A DNA stretch of 64,000 nt from Bacteroidia bacterium (GTDB taxonomy: Bacteria; Bacteroidota; Bacteroidia; Flavobacteriales; Flavobacteriaceae): positions 182,019 through 246,018 of the forward strand of contig JAUIMB010000005.1 in assembly GCA_030432635.1 (NCBI GenBank), given 5' to 3'. Numbering within the stretch: position 1 is the stretch's first letter; each line of letters begins with the position of its first letter. The notes beneath the pieces were generated by a model. It worked only from the letters and a program-made list of their open reading frames with translations, was not told the DNA's origin and did not search any database. Below, one piece after another: positions 1 through 8,964 of the stretch. The translations under genes were made by a program, and so were the position numbers.

Positions 1-1
1 A

Positions 2-226
2 GTTACAGGAGAGGACCAAACTTATACTGCTATGGCGAAAACGGTTGGATTACCTCTTGCGATGGCAACATTGGCCATTCTTAATGAAAAAATCACAACT
101 CCAGGTGTTCAAATTCCAATCGCTAAGGACGTGTATGAGCCTATTTTGAAGGAACTTCAGGATTATGGTATCGTATTTACTGAAAAAGACGTACCGTATT
201 TAGGCTATAATCCTTTGAATGTATAG
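2..226 (+). CDS. Saccharopine dehydrogenase-like protein, C-terminal end (5' part outside window)
   Basis: The window opens inside this gene; 74 C-terminal residues are visible and read in frame from base 2. The text around AMAKTVGLPLAMATLAIL followed by TTPGVQIP and the ending VPYLGYNP resembles the C-terminus of saccharopine dehydrogenase (Lys9-like) family proteins of Flavobacteriia, NAD(P)-dependent enzymes linked to lysine degradation. The Rossmann domain lies outside the window, so catalytic residues cannot be checked. The stop codon is two bases before the start of an Lrp/AsnC regulator, so the two are probably co-transcribed. Family assignment rests on recall of the C-terminal motif only. 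Confidence 0.7.
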   Translation, partial: VTGEDQTYTAMAKTVGLPLAMATLAILNEKITTPGVQIPIAKDVYEPILKELQDYGIVFTEKDVPYLGYNPLNV

Positions 227-228
227 TC

Positions 229-699
229 ATGAAAATAGTCAATCAAAACATACAAATTGATGGTATCGATAAAAAGATCTTACGAGCCTTAATGGCAGAT
301 GCTCGAACTCCAATTCTTGAAATTGCGCGAATGGTTGGAATTTCTGGTGCTGCCATTCATCAACGCCTACGGAAACTCGAAAAATCCGGATTGATTTCGG
401 GTTCAAAATTTGTAATCAACCCTAAGGTTTTGGGCTATACCACTATGGCTTATATTGGTATTTTCTTAGATAAAGCCATGAGCAATCCTGAAGCGGTTAA
501 ACAGCTAAAAAAAATTCCTGAAGTGCTCGAATGTCACTACACCACAGGAAACTGGAGCATATTTATCAAGGTCTTATGCAAGGACAATGAGCATCTTATG
601 CATGTGTTGAATCGCGATATCCAATCCATTACTGGTGTTTCGAGAACCGAAACTTTTATTTCCTTAGATCAGCAAATCGAACGTCAAATTAAGATTTGA
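229..699 (+). CDS. Lrp/AsnC family transcriptional regulator
   Basis: A 156-residue protein with the full Lrp/AsnC layout: a winged helix-turn-helix at about residues 10-60 (DKKILRAL, ARTPILEIARMVGIS, then the recognition helix AIHQRLRKLEKSGLI) and a RAM ligand-binding/oligomerisation domain at about 70-150 (YIGIF, VLECHYTTGNWSIFIKV). Lrp-type proteins sense amino acids and regulate nearby amino-acid genes. It follows the saccharopine-dehydrogenase-like gene by two bases, so regulation of lysine metabolism is a reasonable inference. The ATG start gives the expected family length. Confidence 0.92.
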   Translation: MKIVNQNIQIDGIDKKILRALMADARTPILEIARMVGISGAAIHQRLRKLEKSGLISGSKFVINPKVLGYTTMAYIGIFLDKAMSNPEAVKQLKKIPEVLECHYTTGNWSIFIKVLCKDNEHLMHVLNRDIQSITGVSRTETFISLDQQIERQIKI

Positions 700-704
700 A
701 AAAC

Positions 705-1430
705 CTAATCCCTAGACAAAAATATACTCAAAACATACCAAAACAAAAGCATAAGTGAGGCGAATAGACCTAATGATGCTGGAATGTATTCATCTTCTGA
801 ATATTTATGAATCAAGTTAGAAGTTTGATACAATATCGATCCTCCTGCCAAAAGGCACATTGCAACTGAAAACCAAAGTCCTAGATTAAATCCGAACAAT
901 GATCCAGCGATAATCAGTCCTATAGCTATAAAAAAGCCAATCGTTAAACCTGATCTCATAAAGGAGAAGTCCTTTTTGGTAACAAATACCACTGCAGATA
1001 AACCAGTAAATAATGCTAGGGTAACAATGGCAGCTTGATTAAGGATCTCTGGTCCAGATTCCATGTAATAAGCTGCAATATAAATGAGTGGCACAAAAAT
1101 AAAGGCCTCAGCCAAAATATAAAGACCATAAGCAAGATACTGCATGTTTTTGTCCTTGGTTCTCAATGCCATACCTTCCGCATAGTTAGTAATGAACATA
1201 AATCCACCAAGCATGATCAACCATCGCCAACCTTGCGTCATGGACAAGGCAAATTCAACTATGGTATCACTCTGCAATAATAACCACTCAAAAAGAATAA
1301 ATACCAAAACACCACCAGCAACATGTGCATAGGTCTTTTTATAAAAGGCGACGCGTTCTGCATCATTGAGCCTACTGACTACCAATTTACCATCGAAGTT
1401 TTCGAATGGACTCATATTAGAGTTTTCCAT
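705..1430 (-). CDS. Bax inhibitor-1/YccA family membrane protein
   Basis: A 241-residue polytopic membrane protein with about seven hydrophobic helices. The N-terminal soluble stretch ending in FYKKTYAHVAGGVLVF and the segment AEAFIFVPLIYIAAYY fit the BI-1/YccA (UPF0005) family, inner-membrane proteins that in E. coli interact with FtsH and in general behave as Ca2+ leak channels. The gene converges on the Lrp gene with five bases between stops. A terminator-like hairpin separates it from the upstream zinc peptidase gene, so it probably has its own promoter around 1440-1470. Confidence 0.85.
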   Translation of the reverse strand: MENSNMSPFENFDGKLVVSRLNDAERVAFYKKTYAHVAGGVLVFILFEWLLLQSDTIVEFALSMTQGWRWLIMLGGFMFITNYAEGMALRTKDKNMQYLAYGLYILAEAFIFVPLIYIAAYYMESGPEILNQAAIVTLALFTGLSAVVFVTKKDFSFMRSGLTIGFFIAIGLIIAGSLFGFNLGLWFSVAMCLLAGGSILYQTSNLIHKYSEDEYIPASLGLFASLMLLFWYVLSIFLSRD

Positions 1431-1470
1431 AATACGGTTTTAAAATTAATAACATGAAGGTAGTAAAAGA

Positions 1471-1503
1471 AAACCGAACCACACAATTATTGTACGTTCG
1501 GTT
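1471..1503 (-). terminator. Rho-independent terminator after the zinc metallopeptidase gene
   Basis: On the minus strand AAACCGAAC pairs with GTTCGGTTT, with an inner ACAAT/ATTGT stem, followed by a T-rich tract (TTCTTTT). It lies directly downstream of the peptidase gene that ends at 1527. Confidence 0.7.
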
Positions 1504-1526
1504 TCATATGAATATGTTTCGAGTGT

Positions 1527-2231
1527 CTAATCTCTGCTACCAAACACCTGCATCGCCCAATATAACAAAGATGCCAGAGCTCCAATAGCAGCCACCAAAT
1601 AGGTTCTTGCTGCCCATTTCAAGGCATCTTCAGATCCCTTGTACTCCTCTGGCGTGACCATATTTTTGTTCTTTAGCCAAGCTAAGGCACGATTGCTGGC
1701 ATCGTACTCTACTGGCAAGGTAATAAAGCTGAATAATGTCGCAAATCCCATAAACGCGAGTCCAGCGATTGCTACCCAAAATCCTAAGCCTACACCTGCT
1801 GCTGCACCTAGCACCAATCCGCCAATCACGAGCCATTGTGACATTCCTGAAGTCACGCTAACAATTGGCACCAATGCCGAACGCATACCTAAGGCACTGT
1901 ATGCTTGTGCATGTTGAATGGCATGACCTACCTCATGGGCTGACACTGCAGCTGCTGCAGCATTTCTTTGATTATACACAGCCTCACTGAGGTTTACGGT
2001 TTTATTTTTTGGGTTATAATGGTCAGTAAGCTGTCCGCTTACAGAGATAACCTCAACATCTGAAATGCCGTGATCTGCCAACATACGCTCAGCTATCTCA
2101 CGTCCACTCATACCATTTCGCAATTGTACTCTAGAGTATTGCGCAAATTTTCGTTTCAGCTGATTGCTCACCAACCAACTGACTAGTGCTATGGCACCAA
2201 TTAATATATAATATCCTGTTAATCCAGTCAT
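1527..2231 (-). CDS. Membrane zinc metallopeptidase (YugP/COG2738 family)
   Basis: A 234-residue protein with an N-terminal membrane helix (about residues 5-22), a cytosolic domain carrying the zinc-binding motif HEVGH at residues 99-103 (AAVSAHEVGHAIQHA), and two or three C-terminal membrane helices. This is the layout of the YugP-type neutral zinc metallopeptidase family (COG2738), whose substrates are unknown. The text before the motif (VNLSEAVYNQRNAAAAAVS) is the usual family signature. Monocistronic by context: terminator downstream and a 138-base gap upstream. Confidence 0.88.
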   Translation of the reverse strand: MTGLTGYYILIGAIALVSWLVSNQLKRKFAQYSRVQLRNGMSGREIAERMLADHGISDVEVISVSGQLTDHYNPKNKTVNLSEAVYNQRNAAAAAVSAHEVGHAIQHAQAYSALGMRSALVPIVSVTSGMSQWLVIGGLVLGAAAGVGLGFWVAIAGLAFMGFATLFSFITLPVEYDASNRALAWLKNKNMVTPEEYKGSEDALKWAARTYLVAAIGALASLLYWAMQVFGSRD

Positions 2232-2369
2232 TTTTTTTAAATTTTAGGTTAGAAGTTTCTAATCCAATTGCAAAAAATGCGCCAATGTTGCAATAGGAAA
2301 TTTTGTCAGTAATTACCTCGTGATCGTTATACCATTTATCACTAGGATTTACCGTAATAACAAATCGTA

Positions 2370-2711
2370 TTAGTCTTTGGAATGAATAATTTTAGTGACT
2401 ACTGAATTATCGAAAAGAATGATAAGTCGCTCATCATTAGATTCAAAAAAACTTGGTGCTTTCCCTAAAGAGTACATCAAATGTTCTTTTCCTTCCAAGT
2501 TGGAAACTTCAGGTTCGCCTAAGAGTTGAATGATCTCATCTTTACGTTTGCCGATGAAACGTTCATTTTCAATAATATCCTTAGACATTTTGTAGCGCAA
2601 GGTAGGTTCATTATTCCAATCTGTAGGATCAAATTCCCGTTCATTAAGTGATATCAAAAATACACTGATGACAATGGCAATGAGAAGTACTCCAACAACT
2701 TTTTTTAACAT
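2370..2711 (-). CDS. Small membrane-anchored protein with a BamE/SmpA-like motif
   Basis: A 113-residue protein with an N-terminal membrane helix or uncleaved signal (residues 4-22) and a small exported domain. The stretch FIGKRKDEIIQLLGEPE, followed by a Tyr-Ser beta strand and a C-terminal beta strand (IILFDNSVVTKII), looks like the BamE/SmpA-type fold, where an 'IGK...LLGxP' helix precedes an antiparallel sheet. The start is one base from the leuS stop and both are on the minus strand, so it probably belongs to the leuS transcript. A similar motif occurs in the cassette lipoprotein at 54349-54666. Function is unknown. Confidence 0.6.
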   Translation of the reverse strand: MLKKVVGVLLIAIVISVFLISLNEREFDPTDWNNEPTLRYKMSKDIIENERFIGKRKDEIIQLLGEPEVSNLEGKEHLMYSLGKAPSFFESNDERLIILFDNSVVTKIIHSKD

Positions 2712-2712
2712 C

Positions 2713-5559
2713 TTAGCCTACAATATTGACAATTTTTCCAGGAACCACAATCACTTTCTTAGGTGTACGACCATCCAATTGCGCCATGGTTTTTTCATGA
2801 GCCATCACTGTTTTTTCAATGTCCTCTTTACTCATATCTAAAGGTAGCTCAAGTGTAAAACGCATTTTTCCATTAAAGGAAATCGGATAATTCTTGCTGC
2901 TTTCTACCAAGTGTTTTTCTTCAAACTTCGGAAAAGCTGCTGTGGAAATCGACCTGTCATGACCTAATTGACTCCAAAGTTCCTCAGCAATATGAGGTGC
3001 ATACGGTGAAATTAAAATCAATAATGGCTCTAGGATTTGCTTGCTGGTACACTTTTGAGCGGTCAACTCATTAACTGCAATCATAAAGGTTGATACTGAC
3101 GTATTGAAGGAAAAGTTTTCGATATCCTCTTCTACCTTCTTGATGGTTTTGTGAAGGGTTTTTAGGTTATCTTTAGAAGGCTCAGTATCCTTAACATTTA
3201 AGCCATCTTGACCAACATAGAGTTTCCAAAGCTTTTTCAGGAAGCCATGTACACCAGTGATACCAGCTGTATTCCAAGGTTTTGCTTGCTCCAATGGCCC
3301 AAGGAACATTTCGTATAAACGCAAACTATCGGCTCCATACTGCTCGCAAATATTGTCTGGGTTGACGACGTTAAACCATCTCTTTGACATTTTTTCCACC
3401 TCACGGCCTACGATATAATTGCCTTCTTCTTGTATAAATTTGGCATCTTTAAACTGTGGTTGCCATTGTTGAAGCTTTTCTATATCAATTTCATCAGATG
3501 CGTTAACTAAATTAACATCAACCCTAATTTCTTCAACTTGATAATTATCTTTCAGCCCTTTGGAAACATATTGATTCGTTCCAGCAACGCGATAAACAAT
3601 TGCACTCGTTCCCAAAATCATCCCTTGGTTGATCAACTTTTTAAAGGGCTCATCAACACCAACAAAGCCTCTATCGTTTAAAAACTTCACCCAAAAACGT
3701 GCGTATAACAAATGACCCGTTGCATGCTCACTTCCACCAATATATAAGTCTACGTTTTCCCAATACTTCAAGGCGTCTTCCGTTGCAAAAGCTTCGCTTC
3801 TGTTGGCTTGTTCTTCCATATATCTAAAGAAATACCAGGAACTTCCTGCCCATCCTGGCATGGTGTTCAATTCTAATGGAAAAACCGTTTTATTATCAAT
3901 CTTATCATTAGAAACAACGGTATTGGTTTCCGTATCCCAAGCCCAAACATCAGCACGACCTAAAGGTGGCTCTCCTTCTTCGGTAGGTAAGTATTTTTCA
4001 ACATCTGGTAACGTAAGTGGCAAATGTTCAGTAGCAATCATTTGTGGCATGCCATTGACATAGTACACTGGAAACGGTTCGCCCCAATACCGTTGTCGCG
4101 AAAACACAGCATCACGCAATCTGTAATTGGTTTTGCCCTTACCTTGTCCCAGTTGTTCCAACTCAAAAATGGCACGTTTGGTCGCTTTCTTGTAGTTCAT
4201 GCCATTCAGAAAATCACTATTGGCAATGGTGACATTATCTTTTGAGGTATAAGCTTCTTCAGAAATATCAACACCTTCAAAAATATTAGGAATTGGAATA
4301 TTGAAATACTTTGCAAAATCGTAATCACGTTGATCTCCACAAGGCACAGCCATAACTGCTCCTGTGCCATAACTCGCCAAGACATAATCGCCAATCCATA
4401 TCGGAATCGGCTCTTTTGAAAACGGATGTTCGGCATAAGCACCTGTAAACACACCTGATATGGTTTTAACATCAGCCATACGATCACGTTCACTTCGTTT
4501 GGCTGTGGCTTCAATATAGGCTTCAACTTCGGCCTTTTGAGCGTCTGTCGTGATTTTTGAGACCAAGTCGTGTTCTGGAGCCAAGGTCATGAAAGAGACT
4601 CCGAAAATGGTATCAGGTCGTGTCGTGAAGACTTCGATTTGAGACTTCTCGACTGCACTCGACATGACATTTTCATCATTAATCACATTGAAGGTTACTG
4701 CAGCACCAACCGATTTACCTATCCAATTGCGTTGGCTTTCCTTAAGGGAATCGGTCCAATCAATGGTTTCCAAACCTTGAAGCAGTCGTTCAGCATAAGC
4801 GGAAATACGCATGCTCCATTGTGTCATTTTTTTACGGATCACTGGATGACCACCACGTTCTGACACACCATTGACGATTTCATCATTTGCTAGGACTGTT
4901 CCGAGTGCAGGACACCAGTTGACTTCAGTTTCAGCCAAGTAGGTGAGTCTATATTTTAAAAGGACTTTTTGTTGTGTTTCCGATGAAAAACTATTCCATT
5001 CTTCAGCAGAAAACAAGGTAACATCTTCGTCGCAAGCAGCATTTATTGAAGCATTTCCTTCAGCTTCAAACACCGAAATCAAATCTGAAATCGGTTTGGC
5101 TTTATCTGAATCCTTACAATAATACGAGTCGAACAATTGAATGAATATCCATTGTGTCCACTTGTAATACTGCGGATCACTAGTGCGCACTTCGCGAGAC
5201 CAATCGAAGGAGAATCCGATTTGATCCAATTGACGACGATAGGTTTTGATATTGGTTTCTGTAGTAATCGCAGGATGCTGACCCGTTTGAATGGCATATT
5301 GTTCAGCAGGCAGTCCAAAGCTATCATACCCTTGAGGATGCAATACATTAAAGCCTTTATGTCGTTTGTATCTGGCATAAATATCACTAGCGATATACCC
5401 TAATGGATGGCCTACGTGCAATCCTGCTCCACTTGGATAAGGAAACATATCCAGCACATAATACTTGGGTTTATCACTTTGGTTTTCAGCTTTAAATGTT
5501 TGGTGTTCTGACCAATATTTTTGCCACTTTTTTTCTATATCATTAAAATTATATCTCAT
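2713..5559 (-). CDS. leuS: Leucine--tRNA ligase
   Basis: A 948-residue class I aminoacyl-tRNA synthetase that charges tRNA-Leu in the cytoplasm. The HIGH-type motif reads HVGH at residues 48-51 in PYPSGAGLHVGHPLGY, and the KMSKR loop is intact at 723-727. Between them lie the CP1 editing domain (including the threonine-rich FTTRPDTIFGVSFM) and a zinc/connective region. The C-terminal anticodon-binding domain ends with TPKKVIVVPGKIVNIV. The length and the extra segment before KMSKR are normal for Bacteroidetes LeuS. It is divergent from ftsX and followed directly by a small membrane protein. Confidence 0.99.
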   Translation of the reverse strand: MRYNFNDIEKKWQKYWSEHQTFKAENQSDKPKYYVLDMFPYPSGAGLHVGHPLGYIASDIYARYKRHKGFNVLHPQGYDSFGLPAEQYAIQTGQHPAITTETNIKTYRRQLDQIGFSFDWSREVRTSDPQYYKWTQWIFIQLFDSYYCKDSDKAKPISDLISVFEAEGNASINAACDEDVTLFSAEEWNSFSSETQQKVLLKYRLTYLAETEVNWCPALGTVLANDEIVNGVSERGGHPVIRKKMTQWSMRISAYAERLLQGLETIDWTDSLKESQRNWIGKSVGAAVTFNVINDENVMSSAVEKSQIEVFTTRPDTIFGVSFMTLAPEHDLVSKITTDAQKAEVEAYIEATAKRSERDRMADVKTISGVFTGAYAEHPFSKEPIPIWIGDYVLASYGTGAVMAVPCGDQRDYDFAKYFNIPIPNIFEGVDISEEAYTSKDNVTIANSDFLNGMNYKKATKRAIFELEQLGQGKGKTNYRLRDAVFSRQRYWGEPFPVYYVNGMPQMIATEHLPLTLPDVEKYLPTEEGEPPLGRADVWAWDTETNTVVSNDKIDNKTVFPLELNTMPGWAGSSWYFFRYMEEQANRSEAFATEDALKYWENVDLYIGGSEHATGHLLYARFWVKFLNDRGFVGVDEPFKKLINQGMILGTSAIVYRVAGTNQYVSKGLKDNYQVEEIRVDVNLVNASDEIDIEKLQQWQPQFKDAKFIQEEGNYIVGREVEKMSKRWFNVVNPDNICEQYGADSLRLYEMFLGPLEQAKPWNTAGITGVHGFLKKLWKLYVGQDGLNVKDTEPSKDNLKTLHKTIKKVEEDIENFSFNTSVSTFMIAVNELTAQKCTSKQILEPLLILISPYAPHIAEELWSQLGHDRSISTAAFPKFEEKHLVESSKNYPISFNGKMRFTLELPLDMSKEDIEKTVMAHEKTMAQLDGRTPKKVIVVPGKIVNIVG

Positions 5560-5737
5560 AACCTTTCTTGTCGGACCTAATTTATCGTTTGATTCGATCT
5601 ATTCATTTTTGTCTTGACTCAAAACGAATCAAAAAAGGCAAATTTAAAGGTATTACAACACAATTGAAAGTTTATGCGTTGTAAACCTTATACAAACAAA
5701 TTCTTTTATATTTTTACTGCACAAATTGCAACTATAC

Positions 5738-6616
5738 ATGAGTACATCCTTTGACCAATATCAAAAACGAAAACTAATCTCTTCTTATTTTTCTGTGGTA
5801 ATTAGTATAGCTTTAGTCTTATTTTTATTGGGATGTCTCGGACTCTTACTTTTGAATGCCAAAAAAGTTGCAGATCATTTTAGGGAACAGGTTGTTGTGA
5901 CCATTTATTTGAATGATTCTGCTAAGGATGTCGAAATTAATCAGCTCAAGAAAAGTCTTGCTATGGCAGAGTATACTAAGGAAGCTAAATATGTATCCAA
6001 GGAAGAAGCCGCTCAAATTGTAAAATCGGATATTGGTGAGGATTTTATGGAATTTTTAGGTGCAAATCCGCTTCAAAATTCCATAGATGTCTATCTTAAA
6101 GCGGATTATGTCACCAATGAAACCTTAGATGGTATCGCTGACGAACTATCGAACAAAGCCTTTATTGAAGACATTAAATACGATAACGATTTGGTCGAGA
6201 TCATGAATAATAATGTCAAGAAGATTTCATTTTGGGTCCTGATTTTAAGTGCTATTTTCACCTTGATTGCTGTGTTGTTAATTAACAGTTCAATTCGCCT
6301 AGCTGTCTATTCCAAGCGTTTCATCATCAAAACCATGCAAATGGTTGGAGCGACCAAACGTTTTATTAGACGACCTTTTGTAATGAAAAGCATTCAGTTG
6401 GGAGTTATTGGAGCTATTGTTGCACTGGTAGGTATGGCATTTGTATTGTATTACCTCAACCAAACCTTCCCAGAACTGGAACTACTTCAGAAACCTGTTT
6501 TAATCGCTGCTTTGTTTGTGTTGATCTTTTTGCTCGGAATTGTAATCACTTGGATTAGTACATTTATCGCAACACAACGTTTCCTGAATTTAAAGACCGA
6601 TCAGTTATATTATTAG
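5738..6616 (+). CDS. ftsX: Cell division protein FtsX (permease of the FtsEX complex)
   Basis: A 292-residue FtsX: one N-terminal membrane helix (about 20-42), a periplasmic domain with FREQVVVTIYLND and the MEFLGANPLQNSIDVYLK stretch, then three C-terminal membrane helices of the FtsX/MacB fold (NSSIRLAVYSKRFIIKTMQMVGATKRFIRRPF). FtsEX activates cell-wall hydrolases at the division site; ftsE is not adjacent, as is common in this phylum. I chose the ATG at 5738 over an upstream in-frame TTG at 5726 because the family start is MSTSFDQYQKR-like. It heads a same-strand run with uppP and truB. Confidence 0.93.
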   Translation: MSTSFDQYQKRKLISSYFSVVISIALVLFLLGCLGLLLLNAKKVADHFREQVVVTIYLNDSAKDVEINQLKKSLAMAEYTKEAKYVSKEEAAQIVKSDIGEDFMEFLGANPLQNSIDVYLKADYVTNETLDGIADELSNKAFIEDIKYDNDLVEIMNNNVKKISFWVLILSAIFTLIAVLLINSSIRLAVYSKRFIIKTMQMVGATKRFIRRPFVMKSIQLGVIGAIVALVGMAFVLYYLNQTFPELELLQKPVLIAALFVLIFLLGIVITWISTFIATQRFLNLKTDQLYY

Positions 6617-6687
6617 TACCTTTTGGTTGTAGATAATAAATGATCTTTGACTGTCGTTTTGAAACTGTCAACCAATTTCCTTTACCA

Positions 6688-7026
6688 ATGAAAAAGTACT
6701 ACTATCTTCCCATCATTCTTCTTTTGCTTTGCTTTAGTGCTTGTATTATTGACAATCCGAAACCTGAAGATTGCGTGGTTGAAACCATAACTATAACCAA
6801 AATTTCAGAAGGCAGATCAAATGATATTGTGTTTCATGATAGCGGCACGGACTATTATTATATTAATCGTGGATTGGAGCAAGGTCTAAATTTAGATTCC
6901 CTTAACGCTAAAATTCTAAATAAAACTGTTACTTTGCACCTAGCTAAAGTTTTAGGAGGAATAACGTCTGAACATATTTCCCAAATGAAACTTGGTGACG
7001 AGATCATATTTACTGAATTTAACTGA
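6688..7026 (+). CDS. Small lipoprotein of unknown function
   Basis: A 112-residue protein starting MKKYYYLP with a type II signal peptide: a hydrophobic core of leucines followed by FSAC, so lipidation is predicted at Cys17. The mature part has a short beta-rich domain (CVVETITITKISEG, HDSGTDYYYIN, LNAKILNKTVTLHLA). I chose the internal ATG at 6688 because it starts exactly at the signal peptide; the upstream ATG at 6640 would add 16 residues with no signal character. It lies within the ftsX-truB run. No function recognised. Confidence 0.7.
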   Translation: MKKYYYLPIILLLLCFSACIIDNPKPEDCVVETITITKISEGRSNDIVFHDSGTDYYYINRGLEQGLNLDSLNAKILNKTVTLHLAKVLGGITSEHISQMKLGDEIIFTEFN

Positions 7027-7071
7027 ACCTACGACCTAAAAGCGAAGTAGGCCATTTATATCAATTTAAAC

Positions 7072-7335
7072 GTGGGAGAACAAAAACGCAAAGAATCAGC
7101 AAAACACGACTTTGTATTTGGTAAAAAGAATTACAAGTTCATGCTTATCGGATTAGGGTGCATCTTACTCGGATTTATCCTAATGTCTGGTGGCGGAAGT
7201 GACGATCCCAATGTTTTTGACCCATCCATTTTTAGTTGGAGACGCATTCGTTTAGCTCCAACACTAGTTCTGATTGGTTTTGGCATTCAGGTGTACGCCA
7301 TATTGTTAAATCCGAATAAGGATTCTAAATCCTGA
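7072..7335 (+). CDS. DUF3098 family two-helix membrane protein
   Basis: An 87-residue protein starting at GTG. After a charged cytosolic N-terminus (KHDFVFGKKNYKFMLIGLG) come two membrane helices separated by a short loop holding DPNVFDPSIFSWRRIRLAP. The FGKKNY and IFSWRRI motifs are typical of DUF3098, a Bacteroidetes family regularly found between ftsX and uppP. That conserved position suggests a role in envelope biogenesis or division, but no activity is known. Confidence 0.88.
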   Translation: MGEQKRKESAKHDFVFGKKNYKFMLIGLGCILLGFILMSGGGSDDPNVFDPSIFSWRRIRLAPTLVLIGFGIQVYAILLNPNKDSKS

Positions 7336-7406
7336 GATTTTATTTTCTTCTGAATATTCTTTTTTCCATTTGGAATTTGAACGTCGTTAGTTGATATTTG
7401 CCAACT

Positions 7407-8204
7407 ATGGATATTATCAATTCAATCATATTAGGAATAATCCAAGGACTCACTGAGTTTTTACCTGTGTCTTCAAGTGGTCATCTCGAATTAGGCAAAG
7501 CCATTCTTGGTGATGATTCTGTTCCAAAAGAAAGCCTGTTGTTCACTGTGGTTTTGCATTTTGCCACAGCACTTAGTACAATCGTTATTTTTCGAAAGGA
7601 CATCTTGGAGATCATTAAAGGCATACTGAAATTTGAGTGGAATGAGGATATGCAATTCCTATTTAAAATTGGTCTGTCCATGATTCCTGCTGTGATTGTC
7701 GGACTCTTTTTCGAAGCACAACTCGAACAGTTATTTGGCGGAAATATTTTGCTTGTAGGCTGCATGCTTATTGTAACAGCTGGTTTATTATTCCTAGCCG
7801 ACAGAGCCAAGGATACGAATAAAAAAGTTTCTTTTCCAAATGCCTTCGTCATTGGTGTCTCTCAAGCCATTGCCATGCTTCCTGGGATATCCCGATCTGG
7901 AGCAACAATTTCGACTTCCGTTTTATTGGGTAATGATAAAACCAAAGCTGCACGTTTTTCATTTTTGATGGTAGTGCCCTTGATCTTCGGAAAAATCGCC
8001 AAAGACATTTTAAGTGGTGACATTACTTATGAAAGTGCAAATTTTACAAGTTTAGGGATTGGTTTCGTCGCAGCTTTTGTTTCAGGATTATTCGCCTGCA
8101 AATGGATGATTGCCCTCGTGAAGAAAAGCAAATTATCCTACTTTGCCATCTACTGTACCGTTGTCGGAATTATTGCCATCGGTTTTGCACTTTACAATCG
8201 TTAA
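7407..8204 (+). CDS. uppP: Undecaprenyl-diphosphatase (UppP/BacA)
   Basis: A 265-residue integral membrane phosphatase that recycles undecaprenyl diphosphate to the monophosphate lipid carrier for peptidoglycan synthesis. Both family motifs are visible: GLTEFLPVSSSGHL near the N-terminus and LPGISRSGATIS in the middle, and about eight membrane helices can be drawn. I chose the ATG at 7407 (MDIINSIILGIIQG) over an in-frame TTG at 7398. The stop is one base before the truB start, which strongly suggests co-translation. Confidence 0.97.
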   Translation: MDIINSIILGIIQGLTEFLPVSSSGHLELGKAILGDDSVPKESLLFTVVLHFATALSTIVIFRKDILEIIKGILKFEWNEDMQFLFKIGLSMIPAVIVGLFFEAQLEQLFGGNILLVGCMLIVTAGLLFLADRAKDTNKKVSFPNAFVIGVSQAIAMLPGISRSGATISTSVLLGNDKTKAARFSFLMVVPLIFGKIAKDILSGDITYESANFTSLGIGFVAAFVSGLFACKWMIALVKKSKLSYFAIYCTVVGIIAIGFALYNR

Positions 8205-8205
8205 A

Positions 8206-8901
8206 ATGACTGGTGAGGATTTTAAAAACGGACAAGTACTACTTATAGACAAACCCTTGACTTGGACATCTTTTCAAGCGGTCAATAAATTGCGCTGGGA
8301 AATCAGGCAAGCCTTTAACATCAAGAAGATAAAAGTGGGTCATGCGGGAACGCTCGATCCTTTGGCAACAGGATTGCTCATCATCTGTACGGGTAAAATG
8401 ACCAAACAGATTGACACCTTTCAAGGTCAGGACAAGGAATACACAGGCACATTTGTTTTGGGCAGTACAACACCTTCCTATGATTTGGAAACGGAAATTG
8501 ACCAAACGTTTCCAACAGACCACATTACAGATGACAATATCCATAAAGTTGCTAATTCCTTTATTGGTGATACTGAACAATTTCCACCTATTTTTTCAGC
8601 CTTAAAAAAAGACGGTAAGCGATTGTATGACTATGCACGTGAAGGTAAAACTGTTGAAATCAAACCTCGAACCATTCGCATTTCAGAATTTGAGATTACG
8701 AATATCGATAGGACTAAAATTCAATTTAGAGTTGTTTGTAGCAAAGGCACTTATATCAGGTCCTTGGCGCATGATTTTGGCAAAGCCTTGAATTCTGGTG
8801 CTCATCTTTCAGTATTGCGACGTACAAAAATTGGAGATTTTGATGTTAAAAATGCTGTAACTCCTTTAGATTTTATCGACGCTCTGTCGCCCAAACCTTA
8901 G
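8206..8901 (+). CDS. truB: tRNA pseudouridine(55) synthase
   Basis: A 231-residue TruB that makes pseudouridine 55 in the T loop of tRNA. The sequence shows GQVLLIDKPLTWTSFQAV, the catalytic-aspartate motif GHAGTLDPLATGLL (Asp at about residue 50), the KEYTG and YDLETE stretches, and CSKGTYIRSLAHDFG. The start ATG at 8206 follows the uppP stop by one base; an ORF extension further upstream would overlap uppP and is not needed. There is no C-terminal PUA extension, normal for this phylum. Confidence 0.97.
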   Translation: MTGEDFKNGQVLLIDKPLTWTSFQAVNKLRWEIRQAFNIKKIKVGHAGTLDPLATGLLIICTGKMTKQIDTFQGQDKEYTGTFVLGSTTPSYDLETEIDQTFPTDHITDDNIHKVANSFIGDTEQFPPIFSALKKDGKRLYDYAREGKTVEIKPRTIRISEFEITNIDRTKIQFRVVCSKGTYIRSLAHDFGKALNSGAHLSVLRRTKIGDFDVKNAVTPLDFIDALSPKP

Positions 8902-8964
8902 GAAAATAATCTTTTTTTGCTATTTTGACGTATATAAGATACCGACAAATTAGAATAAACCTAC